Shown here: positions 10,876 to 24,046 of the stretch, one piece after another
How positions within the stretch are numbered: position 1 is the stretch's first letter
How the letters are laid out: each line of letters begins with the position of its first letter
Assembly: GCA_001414345.1 (NCBI GenBank)
Contig: LLCB01000377.1
Coordinates: forward strand, 1 to 50,053
DNA from: Hymenoscyphus infarciens
Taxonomy: Eukaryota > Ascomycota > Leotiomycetes > Helotiales > Helotiaceae
Direction of reading: 5' to 3'
Length of the DNA: 50,053 nt
Translations under genes and position numbers: made by a program
Notes under the pieces: generated by a model
Told to the model about the DNA's origin: nothing
What the model saw: the letters and a program-made list of their open reading frames with translations, nothing else
Database searches by the model: none

Positions 10876-11170
10876 CCTGCTAGACGTATTAGACCACACT
10901 CTTTTAGCGAACGCGAATGCTTGCTTTTGATATTGAAGGATTGGAAACGAAGTCTCTTTTGCAAGCATCTACGAATTCGATTCGGTACCGACATCTCGAC
11001 ATCTCGCTTACGACATTTCAATAAACAAAGCATCTTCGAACCGGGTCAGCTACTGACCCTTACCTTCTCGCTTACGACAAAATCAAAAATACAACAAATG
11101 TTACAACACTTACACCATCCCGATTCGACCCTGAACGATAAGATAGACAGACTCGGGACGAGTCTTTTTC

Positions 11171-11182
11171 AAGGGAGGGGGA
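11171..11182 (+). promoter_or_regulatory. Polypurine tract of element B
   Basis: AAGGGAGGGGGA-type purine run ending at the base before the 3' LTR, the usual site for plus-strand priming in LTR retrotransposons. Confidence 0.85.
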
Positions 11183-11545
11183 TGTGATGGCCTGTCACCT
11201 AGGCCATCCTGGATAGCTAGGAGTACCTGCCGCATATAAGGTTCGGCTGTATATTTAGCTTTCGGTAGTTGTTGTTTTGCATTATCTAATTTAGGAAGGT
11301 TACGTACGTCCGTACGTCCGTCCGGACTTTCGGACGTACTTCGTAGGGTTCGGGCTTTTGTATTAGCCGACGTATGTCGTTGTTCGGTTTCGTACCTCTT
11401 GTATATAGCAGCCTACTCTCCTAGAGTCAGAAAAGGCCAGTTTAGCCTTTTCTTCCGTATCAGAGCCTAGTATCTACATACGTCATTCTGCCATACGCAC
11501 TCCCATATGCCTCTACTGTAGTTGTGTGTATTTCGTGCCGTTACA
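11183..11545 (+). repeat. 3' LTR of element B
   Basis: 363 bp, and at each of about nine differing sites it keeps the C or G form. It is followed directly by the TCTTT duplication. Confidence 0.95.
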
Positions 11546-11629
11546 TCTTTCTACTATTATAGCTACTATCTAATAGTTAATCTTATAAGTTAGAAAACTC
11601 TTACTTTCAAAGGTTTTTACTTACTTTAT

Positions 11630-13140
11630 TAAGTAATCTAATTTAATACTAATTAAAGAGCTAATGTTTTATTTAATAGATAATACTAATATTAGATACT
11701 TTAGATAACTAAATATATATAAAAGTATTAAAAGTATAAGATTAAGAGAAGTGTTATAGGTATTTAAAAGTATAGAGTAGAGAATTAGGTATTTATTACT
11801 ATAAGAAGAGAACTATCTACTATATATAAGAGAGAGTATAAATACTCTAAGAGTAAGCTAACTCTAATCGAGTAGTTATTATAAGAGTGAATATCTAATA
11901 TAATAATAAAAAGTATTCTAGCTAGTAAAGATATAACTAAATAGAAGATTCTCTCTTAAAGTAAAAGACTTTTATACTTATTTAGTAGATAATACTAATC
12001 CTAGATACTTTAAATAACTAAATATATCTATATAATATATATAAAAGTATACTAGCTAGTAGAGCTATAAGTAAATAAGAGCTTCTCTCTTAATTTAAGA
12101 GACTTTTATACTTATTTAGTAGATAAGACTAATATTAGATACTCTAGCTAGTAGTAGATATATAGAATATATATAAAAGTATTCTAGCTAGTAGAGCTAT
12201 AAGTAAATAGAAGTTTCTCTCTTAAATTAAAAGACTTTTATATATATTTAGTAGATACTTTAGATAGCTAAATATATATTTATATATTTAGCTATCTAGA
12301 GTATCTAGTATTAATATTATCTACTAGTTAAGTATAAAAGTCTCTAGATTTAAGTAAGAATCTTCTATTTACTTATAGCTCTACTAGCTAGAATATCTAA
12401 TATTAGTCTTATCTACTAAATAAATATTAAAAGTCTCTTAATTTAAGAGAGAATAGCTAGAATACTTTTATATATTATTTATATATATATACTACTAGCT
12501 AGAGTATCTAATATTAGTATTATCTACGAAATAAGTAGAATACTCTCTTAAATTAAGAGATAATCTTATATTAACTTATATCTCTACTAGCTAGAGTACT
12601 TCTATATATATTATATATATATATATATACTACTAGCTAGAGTATCTAGTATTAATATTATTTACTAGTTAAGTATAAAAGTCTCTAGATTTAAGTAAGA
12701 ATCTTCTATTTACTTATAGCTTTACTAGCTAGAATATCTAATATTAGTCTTATCTACTAAATAAATATTAAAAGTCTCTTAATTTAAGAGAGAATAGCTA
12801 GAATACTTTTATATATTATTTATATATATATATATACTACTAGCTAGAGTATCTAATATTAGTATTATCTACGAAATAAGTAGAAGACTCTCTTAAATTA
12901 AGAAATAATCTTATATTAACTTATATCTCTACTAGCTAGAGTATCTAATATTAGTTATATCTACTAAATAAGTATAAAAGTCTCTTATTTTAAGAGAGAA
13001 TCTCCTATTTAGTTAATACTCTACTAGCTAGAATACTTTTATATATATTATATATATATATATTATAAGCTAGATTATCTAATATTAGTATTATCTACTA
13101 AATAAGTATAAAAGTCTCTTAATTTAAAAATAAAACCTTT
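11630..13140. repeat. Array of about 100-130-bp repeats with a switch in orientation
   Basis: Units carry CTAGCTAGTAGAGCTATAAG, then a CTCTTAAATTAAGAG-like hairpin, then a TTTAGTAGATAATACTAAT segment. Units left of about 12,260 run in one direction (starts near 11,920, 12,048 and 12,179); those to the right run in reverse. The switch is centred on a long hairpin at 12,261-12,298. To the right, a block starting at 12,301 is repeated at 12,642, a 341-bp higher-order duplication. No coding relic is visible. Confidence 0.75.
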
Positions 13141-16100
13141 ATTAACTTATATATTTACTTTATTATATATAAATAATAATACTCTCTATTATTTATAAGT
13201 AATATAGAGTATATTAAAACCTCTTAATCTTAGAAGTAAATAAGTAAGTTTTATATAAAGTTCTTAAATATTTATATATATCTTACTATATATAAGATCT
13301 ATCTTTATTTATAATTTAAGAGGCTTTATAAAGTTCTCTCTTAAGTTTTCTAGATTATTATTCTACTCTAATAAATAGTATATAATCGTTAGATTATTAA
13401 ACTTAAGAGACTATCTACTCTTATTATATATTCTAAGAATATTCTATTCTATATCTTATCTCTTCTTAATAAAAGATATATATATTATAGATACTAGAGT
13501 CTATTTTTCTAATTTTAATAAGATTCTTCTAAAAAGCTTTAAAAAAGATATCCTAGGCTTAAGTAAAATAAGTAATTAATAAAAAGCTTTTTCAAATAAG
13601 AGAGAATATATAATATACTTATAATTAGCTTATTCTTCTTAATAAGAATATTATAAATAATATAGTATTAAAAGAGATATCTCTTAGTAAATTAAGAGTA
13701 ATAGATCTACTTTAAATAAGCTTTTATAGAGTATATATAAAGCTTCTCTTTATTATAATAAAAGTAGAAATATTAGACCTTTTTTAATAAATTAATAAAA
13801 GAGATAGAGAGATAAAGAGATAGAGAGATAAAGGGAGAGAGAAAGTATTATACTTACTACTAAACTAGTATATTTTATAAAACCTTAAAGTAAGTCTAAT
13901 CTCTCTACTATTATCGTCTTCTATCTACTTAATATAATAATATTTAATATTAAAGACTTTATTAATATAAAGTAAGTATAAAAAGATAAGAAGATATACT
14001 ATTTATATTATATAGCGTTATTTCTCTTTTATCTACTAAGACTTCTCTTTAATATTACTTTAATTACTATTAAAGTCTTTTAAATCTCAAGAGCTATTTA
14101 TATTATAAAGAAGCTTTAATTTATTCTTAGTAAGCTAGTATATACTTATTAAGACCTCTTTTACTTATACTTAAAAGTAAGTAAATTAGTTTCTTACTTT
14201 TAAAAGATAATAAAAGAAGATTAGATATATCTTTTTCTTAAGTAAGAAGATTATATATATACTTATATCTTTTAATACTAAAAAATTATTATTAAATAAG
14301 CTTTATATTATCTTCTACTACTTTTAGGTTCTCTAATTATACTATTAATAGAACTTTTAGAAGATAGTTACTCTTATCTTTTAAGTCTTTAAGTATAAAT
14401 ATCTCTTAACTCTATTCTTCTCTTTATAATACTTAGTAATCTAAGATATTATAAAGTTAGATATATACTTAGTAAATTATTTAAATACTTAAACTTTACT
14501 TATTAAATTAATTAGAAGAGAAAGCTTTTCTAAAGGCTTATATACTATCTTTAAGTACTAGTAGTAAGAGTAGCTTTTAAAAGGTCTTTAATATTCTTTT
14601 ATAAATGCTTAAGTTTAAGATTAAATTCCTTCTTAGTCTTAAGAGTAATATCTCTAATATCTAAGAACTTCTCTCTAAGCTTTTAACTCTTAATATAATC
14701 TATAATTAAATAAGATAAGAAGAGAATAATTAATTAAATAAATAATCGAATAAGAGAATAGTTAAGAGAAGATAATTTAAGAGAGAATAATTTAAGAGAG
14801 TATAATTAAGAGAGAATAATTAACTAAGAGAATAATCGAGAATAGAGAGTTAAAGAAATACTCTTTAAATTTATTAAATTCCTTTTTAAAGTAAGAGCTT
14901 AAAAAGGAAGTAATCGATATTATAGTATACTAATACTCTATATACTAGCCTCTCTATATACTAAAGCCTCTTAAATTTAGAAGCTTAAAAGACTAATCTA
15001 GATAATTATATCTAAACTTATATCTTTACTTTCTTATTCTATTTATTTATCTTTTAATTTATTATACTATTTTATTCTCTCTTAATATATCTCTAAAAAA
15101 GCTTAGATCGTTCTTTACTCCGAAGTCTTTTAATTTATTTAGTACTATATATTTAGCTTAAACTAATCTAGATCTTAATAATCGTTACTTTTATAAGTAA
15201 TTTATACTCTTTAAAGCTATTAGATAATTTACTAAGTAAGATTTTAAAACATCTACTAAGTTTACTTTTAAAAGATAAGAGAAAGACCTTTTTTTATAAG
15301 AATATAAGTAGTAGTTAATCTTCTTCTCTACTTCTACTCTTACTCTTATATCTCTCTTTTAAAGTAAGCTTCTTCTAGCTCTAAGACGTCTAGTAAATAC
15401 TATATATACTACTACTATCTTTATAAATATAAATACTAAAGTACTTATAATTACTTCTTTTAAGTAAGCTCTAATTTAAAGAATTTAAAGCTTTTAGCTT
15501 TAAAAAGAGCTAAGTATAAGACTTGGATTAATACTTCTAGTATACTAATTTCCTAGCTAATATTAAAGATCTAGCTAAAAGCTTTTAAAATTTAGAGAAG
15601 AAAGAGAGAGATAATAGTAGATATTTTTAAGCTCGGCTTTATAAGTATTACTACTAATAAAGTAAAAGTAGATATAGCTATAGAGTATAAGAATATTAAG
15701 TATATCTTTTAAGATTAAGAGTATAGAAGTACTTTAATTAAAATAAGAGATATAACTCTCTTTTTAAAGTACTAGAAAAGTATACTTAGTATAGTATAAA
15801 AGGAGGTAGTAATCTTATAGTATTATAAGATAAGCTAGTATAGTATAAGTAAAGCTTTTTAAATTAAGAAGTAATTACTAATATATTAATAGCTTTATTT
15901 CTTTACTTAGGATTATATATATAAGAGAGATTAGAAGCTCTTTTAGTAACGTTTTAAAAATAAGAATAGAAAGAAAGTAGATATAAAAGATATATATATA
16001 ATAATATTAAATTAGCTTACTAATAGAAGAGATATCTATAAATTTAGCTTAGAATAATCTTTAATTTAAATATAAATATATATACTCTAAGAATAAGAGT

Positions 16101-17400
16101 CTATATAAAGGATTAACTAATTACTTAGAGATATTAGAAGTAGAATAATTATATAAGTATCTAGAATATATATAGTAATCTAATAAAAGAAAAAGAAGAT
16201 TAATTATATATAAATATCTTTAAAAGTAAGAGATAATCTTTAAAAGTAATAAATATATTATAAGAAAAGTAAGAAAAGTATAGCCTAGTTAATTCTAATA
16301 AGTCTCTTAATTTAAGAGAATCTTATTAAGCCTATCTAGGCTCTATAAACGTATATACTTAATTATAAGTTTTAAAGCTCTAGAAGTAAAAGAAGTATAA
16401 TAAGCTCTTTGCTAGTACTTTTAGTATATAAATAAGTACTTTTAAAGTATAAATAAAAGAGATATAGCTAAGAAAGCTATTTAAATTAGACTAATAGTTA
16501 ATAGTTTAAACCTAGGCGTCTTATAAAAGTAGACTATTAACTACCTACCTTAGAAGCGCTTTATATATATTATATAGTAAAAATACTATAGAAGCTTATA
16601 ATAATAGGAAAGGAGCTTCTAATCTACTAGTTAATAGTTTAGAAAGCGAGGTTTTAGTAGAATAGATATTTTAGATATAGTAGGTTTAGTAAAGTAAAAG
16701 AGAATCTCTTAAACTAAGAGAAATTAATACTTAAAAAGGTAAGTATAATATAAGAGGCTCTTTTACTTTATACTTAGTAGATAAATTAATTAGTATCTAA
16801 TTAATCTATCTAATTAATTAAAGCTCTTTAAATTTACTTTTATATATATAACTTAAGTATTTTTTTTATACTAGTATTCTTACTTTTAGTAATAGTAGTA
16901 CTACTAAAAGTCTACTAAAGTTATAATTTTTAATAATTTATTACTTAACTCTACTACGTCTATTTACTATACTTTATTTATTAAAATACTCTATAAAGCT
17001 TAAAGAATAAATTTATTTATTTATTTTTTACTTTAAAGCTTTTTTTAAAGAAGTAGTATTAATAGAGAGCTATTACTAGCTCTAAGATATTAGTAGTTAG
17101 AGTAGATCGTATTTATATATATTACTTTAGATTATAATAACGCTACTAAAAAGAGTCTAATTTAAATAATTTTAAGTATATTAGATATATAATTACGTAC
17201 TCTTTAGATATATATAGATTAGTATATAGTAGAGTAGTGTTACTTTAGTAGATTATATATAAAAGAGAGTTTATATAAATAGATAGTTTTAGAGTAGAGT
17301 TAGAGCTAAGACTTAGCGCTCTTAGTATAGAGAGAGAGCTAGATCGAGGCTAGAGCTAAATCCTAAAACTATTAACCGCTATCTCTTATATTCTAATTAT
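13141..17400. other. AT-rich RIP-affected DNA, no assignable gene
   Basis: About 4.3 kb dominated by TAA, TAG and TA words with very few CA or TG. Read on the minus strand, 13,900-14,720 gives long stretches of plausible Lys/Glu/Leu-rich sequence broken only by TAA and TAG. This would suit a RIP-killed coding region, but I recognise no domain, and composition alone can produce this look. Runs of GAGATAGAGAGATAAA occur near 13,800-13,840. Most likely an old transposon. Confidence 0.4.
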
Positions 17401-20325
17401 ATAAAATGTCCGAGTCTATATAGCTAATAATAAGTCGATAAAGAATAATACTATAATACTAAAACACTATCTTTTATAGTATTCTAAAACTACTAAGGAT
17501 TAAAGACAACTAAATTATAACTTATATTTTATAAATCCTAAAATTTAACTATTTCTAGTACTAAAGTTAAAGGCTTCTCTCTAGAAACCGCTTATTACTT
17601 ATAAGTTATAAAGCTATATTCTCTACTTTCTATTATTTCTCTAGCTTCTTACTCTTACTCTCTCTTACTACTTTCTACTCTACTTTAGAATAAGAGAGAA
17701 AGAAGTAAGAAGAAATAGTAAAAAGAGATATAAAAGTAAGAATATAAGAATATAATAGTAGATAAGCTAGTAAGAAGAGTAGAGATAGTATACTTTATTT
17801 ATAGTTATTAGAATCGACTATTCTAGCTATCTTAATAGTTAATCTTATTAGAATAATTAAGAACTTAGGAATAAAACTACTTATTTATTAATATTTATTC
17901 CTTTTATATTTCTCTTCTTTTTAGAGAAACATTTCTTAGAGTATATATAGATAACTTCTGTTTTTAAAATACTTATTTATAAATTGTCGAGATATATAAG
18001 GCTTTTAATCTTTACTGTTTTTCATAGTATAGCGGTTATAAAAACGATATAGAGTAGAAACTTAGTATTATACTAGGTATTAATTTCCTATAAATAGCTT
18101 TATTTTAGAGGTTAGCAAATAAGAGGTTTATTTTATATAGCTCTATTCTATTATAATACTAATAATCACTCTCGAGAGTAGTAAATAAAATCTACTAGAG
18201 AATCTACTATCTCTAATTTCAGAGTAGAGAGCTTTTAGTATATCTCTTCTAATATAGTAAGAGAGCTTTCAGCTAAAGATAGATACTTTTAATCGAACTT
18301 AGTACTTATATATACTACGAAGCAGCTCACGTTCTAAGTAGTTAATAGACTTTAGTAAAATATATATCTTCTAGTAGAATATTTAATAGAACTTAGAGAT
18401 CTTCTAGAATATATTTATCTAGAGCATAGAATATAGTTCTATTAGATATTTACACGTAACTTTAGAGTAGAATAAACGAGAAAGTAAATAAGAATACTAA
18501 ATAAATAGGAAAAAACTACTTATATTACTTATTATATATAATTTTTCTACTCTAAAATAAGTGAAAAGTTACGTTTATAGAATTCCTTAGAACTGATTCT
18601 CTATACTAGAATCTTATATTTACTATATAAAAAGATATATAGTCTTCTAGTTTATAGCTCTAGAACTTTTATAGAATTCTAAAAGCCGGCTTTAGCTAAA
18701 TTCTTTAACGATTTTAACTAAATCGCTTAACTCTAATCTAATTATATACTCTTATTATATACGTATAATACTAATTCCCTATTTCTAGAAATAGTAACCT
18801 AGTTTTTAAGTAAAGAGCTAGTAGTAAGAGATTAGAGTTAGTTAGAGTTAGAGCTTAGATATAGATTAGAGCTAGAGATAAGAGTTAGTAATATATAGTA
18901 TTCGCGACTAGAAAACGTTCTAATTTAGTTAAAATAGTTAGAGAATATAGTAAAACTTTAGAAAGTTCTTATATATACTTACTTTTCTATATATTTAAAA
19001 GTTATTATTCTTTATTAGAAGAGTTAGAATAGAAGTAGAGAGAGTAAGTGAATTTAACTCAAAAATTATTCTAGATTCTTTTTTAAATAATACTTTATAA
19101 TTTATAGTTTTTCGTTTTATTAAAACTAAGTAAAAAAAAGAGAAAATTAACTATATAATAACTTACTATAGTTAGTTCTTTAAAAACTATATATATTCTC
19201 TATACTAAGAAAAAAGAAATAGTAAGTTTATATTAGATATTATTTAGTCTAAGTAGCTTCTTAATAGTAGATTTAAAGAAAAAAAGTTATCTAGAAAGAA
19301 GTATAAAAAGAATTAAGTTAAAAGAACTTAGAATTTAAAAAGTAAAGAAATAATTACTAACTTATTATAATATTAAGAAAAAGAAACAGGTTCTCTACTA
19401 GTGTAAGAAAATTTAATTAGAGTATTAAAGTTTTACTATATTTAGAGTAGTTTTTAAATAATAGTTTTAATAAAAATAAATAGAAGAAAATAATTTACTT
19501 AGAAAAGAATAGAATAGAGATTCGCTAGAGTCTACTAAAAAGTTAAAATAGACTAAATTATAAATTATAAATTATAAATTATAAATTATAAATTATAAAT
19601 TATAAATTATAAATTATAAATTATAAATTATAAATTTTAAATTTTAAATTATATAAATTAAGTATTTATAGCGTTTTTATTCTCCTAGTCTACTAAATAC
19701 GTCTTTCTAAGCGAATTTAGTTCTTCTTCTTCTAGCTTTACTTTTTACTCTTATACTTCTTCTCTTAGTTAATTAAATTACTTAATTCTTTGTTTCTATT
19801 CTAGTCTAAAAAGTATTTAAAGTCTTTTTAGATCTAGTAGATAAGTAGACTAGATAAGGCGTTTATTCTATAAGTTAATAAATTAAGAGATAGTTAATTA
19901 CTAGCTATAGATTATAATAAAATTAAATATTAGCTTTTAATTACTCTAATAGAGATAAGCTCTTATATTTAAGTTTTAACTAGTTTCTAGATAATATATT
20001 AGTAATATTAATAAATATAAATTATACTCTCTAATATCTAGACTATAGATATATTATATAATAGACTTATAGTATATTATCTCTAGTTTTTAAATCTTCT
20101 TCTCTTTTATCTAGTTTTATCTATTTTATTAGTTTTTACTATTTTGAATACTTTTAGAAATTATATTTAATACTACTTTTATTAAGCTTAGTTTAGTCTA
20201 CGTTCTTCTTTCTTAGCTATATAACTTTTTTACTTCTTCTACTTTATTCTATTCTTTCTCTTAAGCCTTATCTAGCTTTATCTCTTCTACTAAATCTAGC
20301 TACTAGCTTTTCTTTATCTAGCTTA
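17401..20325. other. AT-rich DNA with dispersed unassigned repeats
   Basis: No gene is seen. A segment near 19,080-19,200 (ending TTAGTTCTTTAAAAAC) has relatives near 21,725, 22,090 and 22,690, and an inverted relative near 39,630-39,700. These look like old copies of one unidentified element. A GAGTTAGAGCTTAGA-like simple-repeat patch lies near 18,830-18,890. Confidence 0.4.
19554..19630. repeat. Heptamer microsatellite (TAAATTA)11
   Basis: Eleven exact tandem copies of a 7-bp unit (77 bp), followed by two or three degenerate copies to about 19,650. Confidence 0.95.
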
Positions 20326-20647
20326 TATAATAGCTAGCTATTCTATAAAGCCGAGATTATTTATTATATACTATATATATAAGGTTTTAGTAGTTATTAT
20401 TTTATATTATCTAATTTAGAAAGGTTTTATACTTTAGCTTTTAAATAGCTTTTAGACTTTTTTATATTATCTAACTCTCTTTTATATCGTCTAAACCTCT
20501 TATATATAGCTGTCTACTCTTTTATAGTTAGAAAAGGCCTAATTTAGTCTTTTCTTCTATATTAGTACCTAGTATTTATATATATTATTCTATCGAATAT
20601 ACTCTTATATACCTCTTTAATAGTAGTATATATTTCGTATTATTATA
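20326..20647 (+). repeat. Solo LTR of the Gypsy A/B family
   Basis: A 322-bp LTR of the same family as elements A-D: it has the CCGAGAT, ATATATATAAGGTTTTAGTAG and AATTTAGTCTTTTC segments and ends CGTATTATTATA. It is flanked by GCTTA (20,321-20,325 and 20,648-20,652). With one LTR and an intact duplication, it is the product of LTR-LTR recombination that removed the interior. Confidence 0.9.
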
Positions 20648-22829
20648 GCTTAGAAGAGATAGTTAGCTTAGATTAGTTAGTACTTAGGCTAAGAAGAGGC
20701 TAGGAGAATAAACACGCTAATAGAAGAGTAGAGAAGAAGAATAGAGATAAGAAAGAAAGGTTTTTTCTTATATAAATAAGTGAAGTTTAGAAAAATAGTA
20801 AATAATTTCTCTACTTTTCTCTTATTCTTTCTAATTCTTCTCTTCTCTCTTATAGATCTAGAAATAATAGAAAGAATATAATATAAGCGTTAAATAATAG
20901 TAGCGTTTTAGATTTCCTCGTCTAAACGCTTTTAGATATTAGAATAAGAAAGAATACTCTAGTATACTATATTAGAATATAATAGAATAAAATAACTCTA
21001 CTTATAGAATATAATAGAAGAGAAAGAATAATTATAAAAGAAGAATTAGAGTAGCTAGGAAAGCTAAAAAGAGAAGCTAGAAAGAAAGAGAAGAGTAAGA
21101 AGTATAGAATAGAAGTAGCTAGAAGAGAAAGAGTCTTTTTAAATAAAACGTAAGTAGATTAGCTTATAAGAGAGTAGAAATAATACTAAATACTCTCTAG
21201 AATCTCTCTTATAAACTAACTTACTTTATATACTTCTACTAAAATATAATAGAAGAATATATAAACCTTTCTATTCTCTCTAGTAGATATAGAAAAGAAC
21301 TTAGCTTTAAATAGAATTAGAAGAGATAGATATATTAAAAGTATAAAATCAGAAAAGATAGATATATTAAAGATAAGAGATAGAATATAATAGACTAGAA
21401 GTACTTAAAAGAGAGAATATATTAAGAAAGAATAGCTTTAAAAGTAAGAAAAGATATAAATAGAAATTATTAGAAAGAATAGAAGTACTAATCTAGCTAA
21501 GAAAACAAAAACGCTAAGTAATAGAAAGTAAGAATATAATAATAATAAGATAGTATTACTATTATATACGTAATACTCGTTCTTCTATCTTATTCTCTAA
21601 TTAGCTAGTTATTATAGTTAAGACTATTTAGTCTTAATATAGAGAGAAAGAGAGAAGAGTAGATAAAAGAGAGTATAAACTTAAATAAAAGTTATATTCT
21701 TTACTATATTCTATACTTATAAAAAGTAATACTACGATTTACGCTTTTCTTTTTATACTTTAGTTAATCCGACTTTTTTATATATTTATAAAGTGTCTTA
21801 GATATACTAAAAAGTTAGAATTAACTAAATCGTAAAGTGTAAATTATAAAATTTAAGTATTTATAGTTAGATTATAGTAAGTTATAAGTTAAGCTTCTCT
21901 TTTAATAATATTTTATAAACTATATATTTTTAGAAAAAAAAATTCTTTCTTAGAAAATAGAAAACTAGAGTACTTTTTAAGATATAAGACTTAGCTAGAA
22001 AGAACTACTATATCTTCTTATATCTTCTCTCTATTTATTACTATATCTAAGTAAGTATACTAAGTAAGTATACTAAGAATAAACTTAATAATACTTAGTT
22101 CTTTAAAAACTCTCTTTTATTAAGAAATTTTTTATATCTCTATAATTATACTAAGACTCTTTAGAAATTTAGATATATATCTAAGTGTCTATTTTCTTCT
22201 TAAAAAGTTTCTAAAGTAAGAAAGAAGATATAGAGCTTTTATTAGCTATTCTTAAGAATATAATAATATATATTATTAAGTAAAGAGAGAAAGAGTATCT
22301 AAGTAAGAAGTTTCGTTCTAAAAATATACGGTTTATAAAATATCGTTAAAAAAGAAGCTGAATTTATAACTTACTATAAATAAGACTTCTAAGAGCTATA
22401 TTAAATCTTAACTTATATTATACTTTCTACTTACTCTCTTACTTCTTATTCTATTCTTCTATATAGTATATATACTAAGAGAGTATAGATAAGATTATAG
22501 ATAAGAGTATAGATAAGAGAGATAAGAAAGCGAGAGACGATTTCACTACTATATATATAATAAATTTTATCTCTTATAATTCTCTAATTAGTTACTATAG
22601 TGAAAACTGTCTAGTCTTAATATATATAGAGAGAGAGAGAAGAAGAAGAGAGAGAGAACTTAAAATAAAATATATTATACTTTATATTTCTAAAAAGTAA
22701 TACTTTATAATTTATAAGTTTCTATTTACGATTTAGTTAATCTATATTCTTAGTACGCTTAATATACTATAACTTAGAATACTATATTAGCTTAATAGAA
22801 ATTAGAATATAAAAAACAGTTTTATAATT
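20648..22829. other. AT-rich DNA with a degenerate direct repeat pair
   Basis: No gene is seen. About 21,570-21,850 and 22,570-22,780 share an ordered set of words: TCTCTAATTAG, a TAGTCTTAATATA step, a GAGAGAGA run, AAAAGTAATAC and TTAGTTAATC. They are roughly 1 kb apart, which suggests two RIP-diverged copies of one unidentified element. The AGCTTAATAGAAATTAGAAT word at 22,788 recurs near 26,339. Confidence 0.5.
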
Positions 22830-23001
22830 TATTAGTATATATTTAAGAGTAAATAGCGATTTAGATTAGTATACGTGAGAATACGTAACCTTCTCGCTTA
22901 AGAACTATTTAGATAGATATCGTAGCTAGCTTTACTTAGTATATATAAACGAATATATAACTCTTTTTATATTACTTTTATAACTATAAGTTATACTAAT
23001 A
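22830..23001 (+). repeat. 5' LTR of the small LTR element
   Basis: 172 bp. It matches 25,984-26,155 almost throughout, and the differences are of the RIP type (for example CGATTTAG against CGATTCGG). Confidence 0.92.
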
Positions 23002-24046
23002 CTAATTAGTAGACATATAGATTAGATACTTAGTTACTTTATATATTTCTACTATAGATATACTTATATAAAAGTAAACTTAATATTACTAGTAGACTTC
23101 TCTTCTTAGATCGTAGTTTCTTCTCCTATTTAACAACTTCGATAATATACTATAAACGCTTCTTAATATAAGAAGTACTAAATATAAATACTAATCTTCT
23201 TCTATCTACTAAGATAATTTATACTCTCTAAGAAACTTATTTATCTAAAACCCGAATTCTCTTTTATCTACTAAGTAAAGTATAAATAGACTTTAAGTAA
23301 TATCTACTATATTATTTAATTTAAGTAATAATAATAATATAGTAGATATACTAACCTCTTTACTAATTCTAATAATATTAGCTTTAGAAGCTTTAACTTT
23401 AATATTAAAACTAGTACTAAGACTAGTACTAAAGCTAAAGTTAATATAGGTAGATAAAATAATATATACTACTAAATAAGAAGAAAAGTATACTAAAAGA
23501 GAGAATAAAGACCTTCTTCTTTAAGACGAATTTTAAGTAGACTTTAAGAGATAGAACTAGGATAAATTCTCTAAGATCTACTAATCTATAAATACTAAGT
23601 TATAATAAACACTTCGTAGTAGAGGTATATAGGTCGAGATAGATAGATATACTTAGATACTATATAATACCGCTACTAAGGTTAACTAAACTAAGTAGTT
23701 AGATAAGGAATTAAGAGCTATAATATTAGAGAGAGCTAGTACTAAAGTCTTTAGATCCTGTTATAAATATATAGAGGAATACGCTAAAAGATAATAAAAA
23801 TAGTAATAATAATAATAATAATATCTAGTCTTCTTAGATATTACTAGTAATAACTTCGATAGTCTTACTAACCTTAGTCTATTATATATCGTCTAAACTT
23901 AAGATAATAGAGTTAAGAATAAGAACTATATTATATTACTATAAGGTAGTTTTGTAAAGTTTTAACTTATATTTATAAAACTATACTTTTTTAAAACTTC
24001 TTAAACTTCTAGAATAGTACTAGCGAATAAAGGAATTTCTAAGATA

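Larger units (their letters stand above)
8717..11545 (+). mobile_element. LTR retrotransposon B, young gag-only Gypsy derivative
   Basis: A complete 2829-bp element with two 363-bp LTRs (8717-9079 and 11,183-11,545), flanked by TCTTT (8712-8716 and 11,546-11,550). The LTRs start TGTGATRGCCTGTCACC and end GTGCCGTTACA. A polypurine tract lies at 11,171-11,182 and a 13-nt self-complementary primer site at 9082-9094. It is the same family as A but keeps a near-normal base composition in DNA that is otherwise saturated with RIP mutations, so it arrived late. I count about nine differences between its LTRs, all transitions, and in every one the 5' LTR has the T or A. The interior has gag and repeat segments but no pol. 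Confidence 0.93.

Noticed and set aside
10377..11187. Several open frames of 68-111 codons in element B
   Set aside because: They follow the tandem repeats and octamers (repeated protein words such as LKMLSDVQDNK) and are not conserved in element A.
13900..14720. A coding relic on the minus strand
   Set aside because: It looks protein-like when stops are ignored, but no domain is recognisable and AT-rich composition alone could give the same impression.
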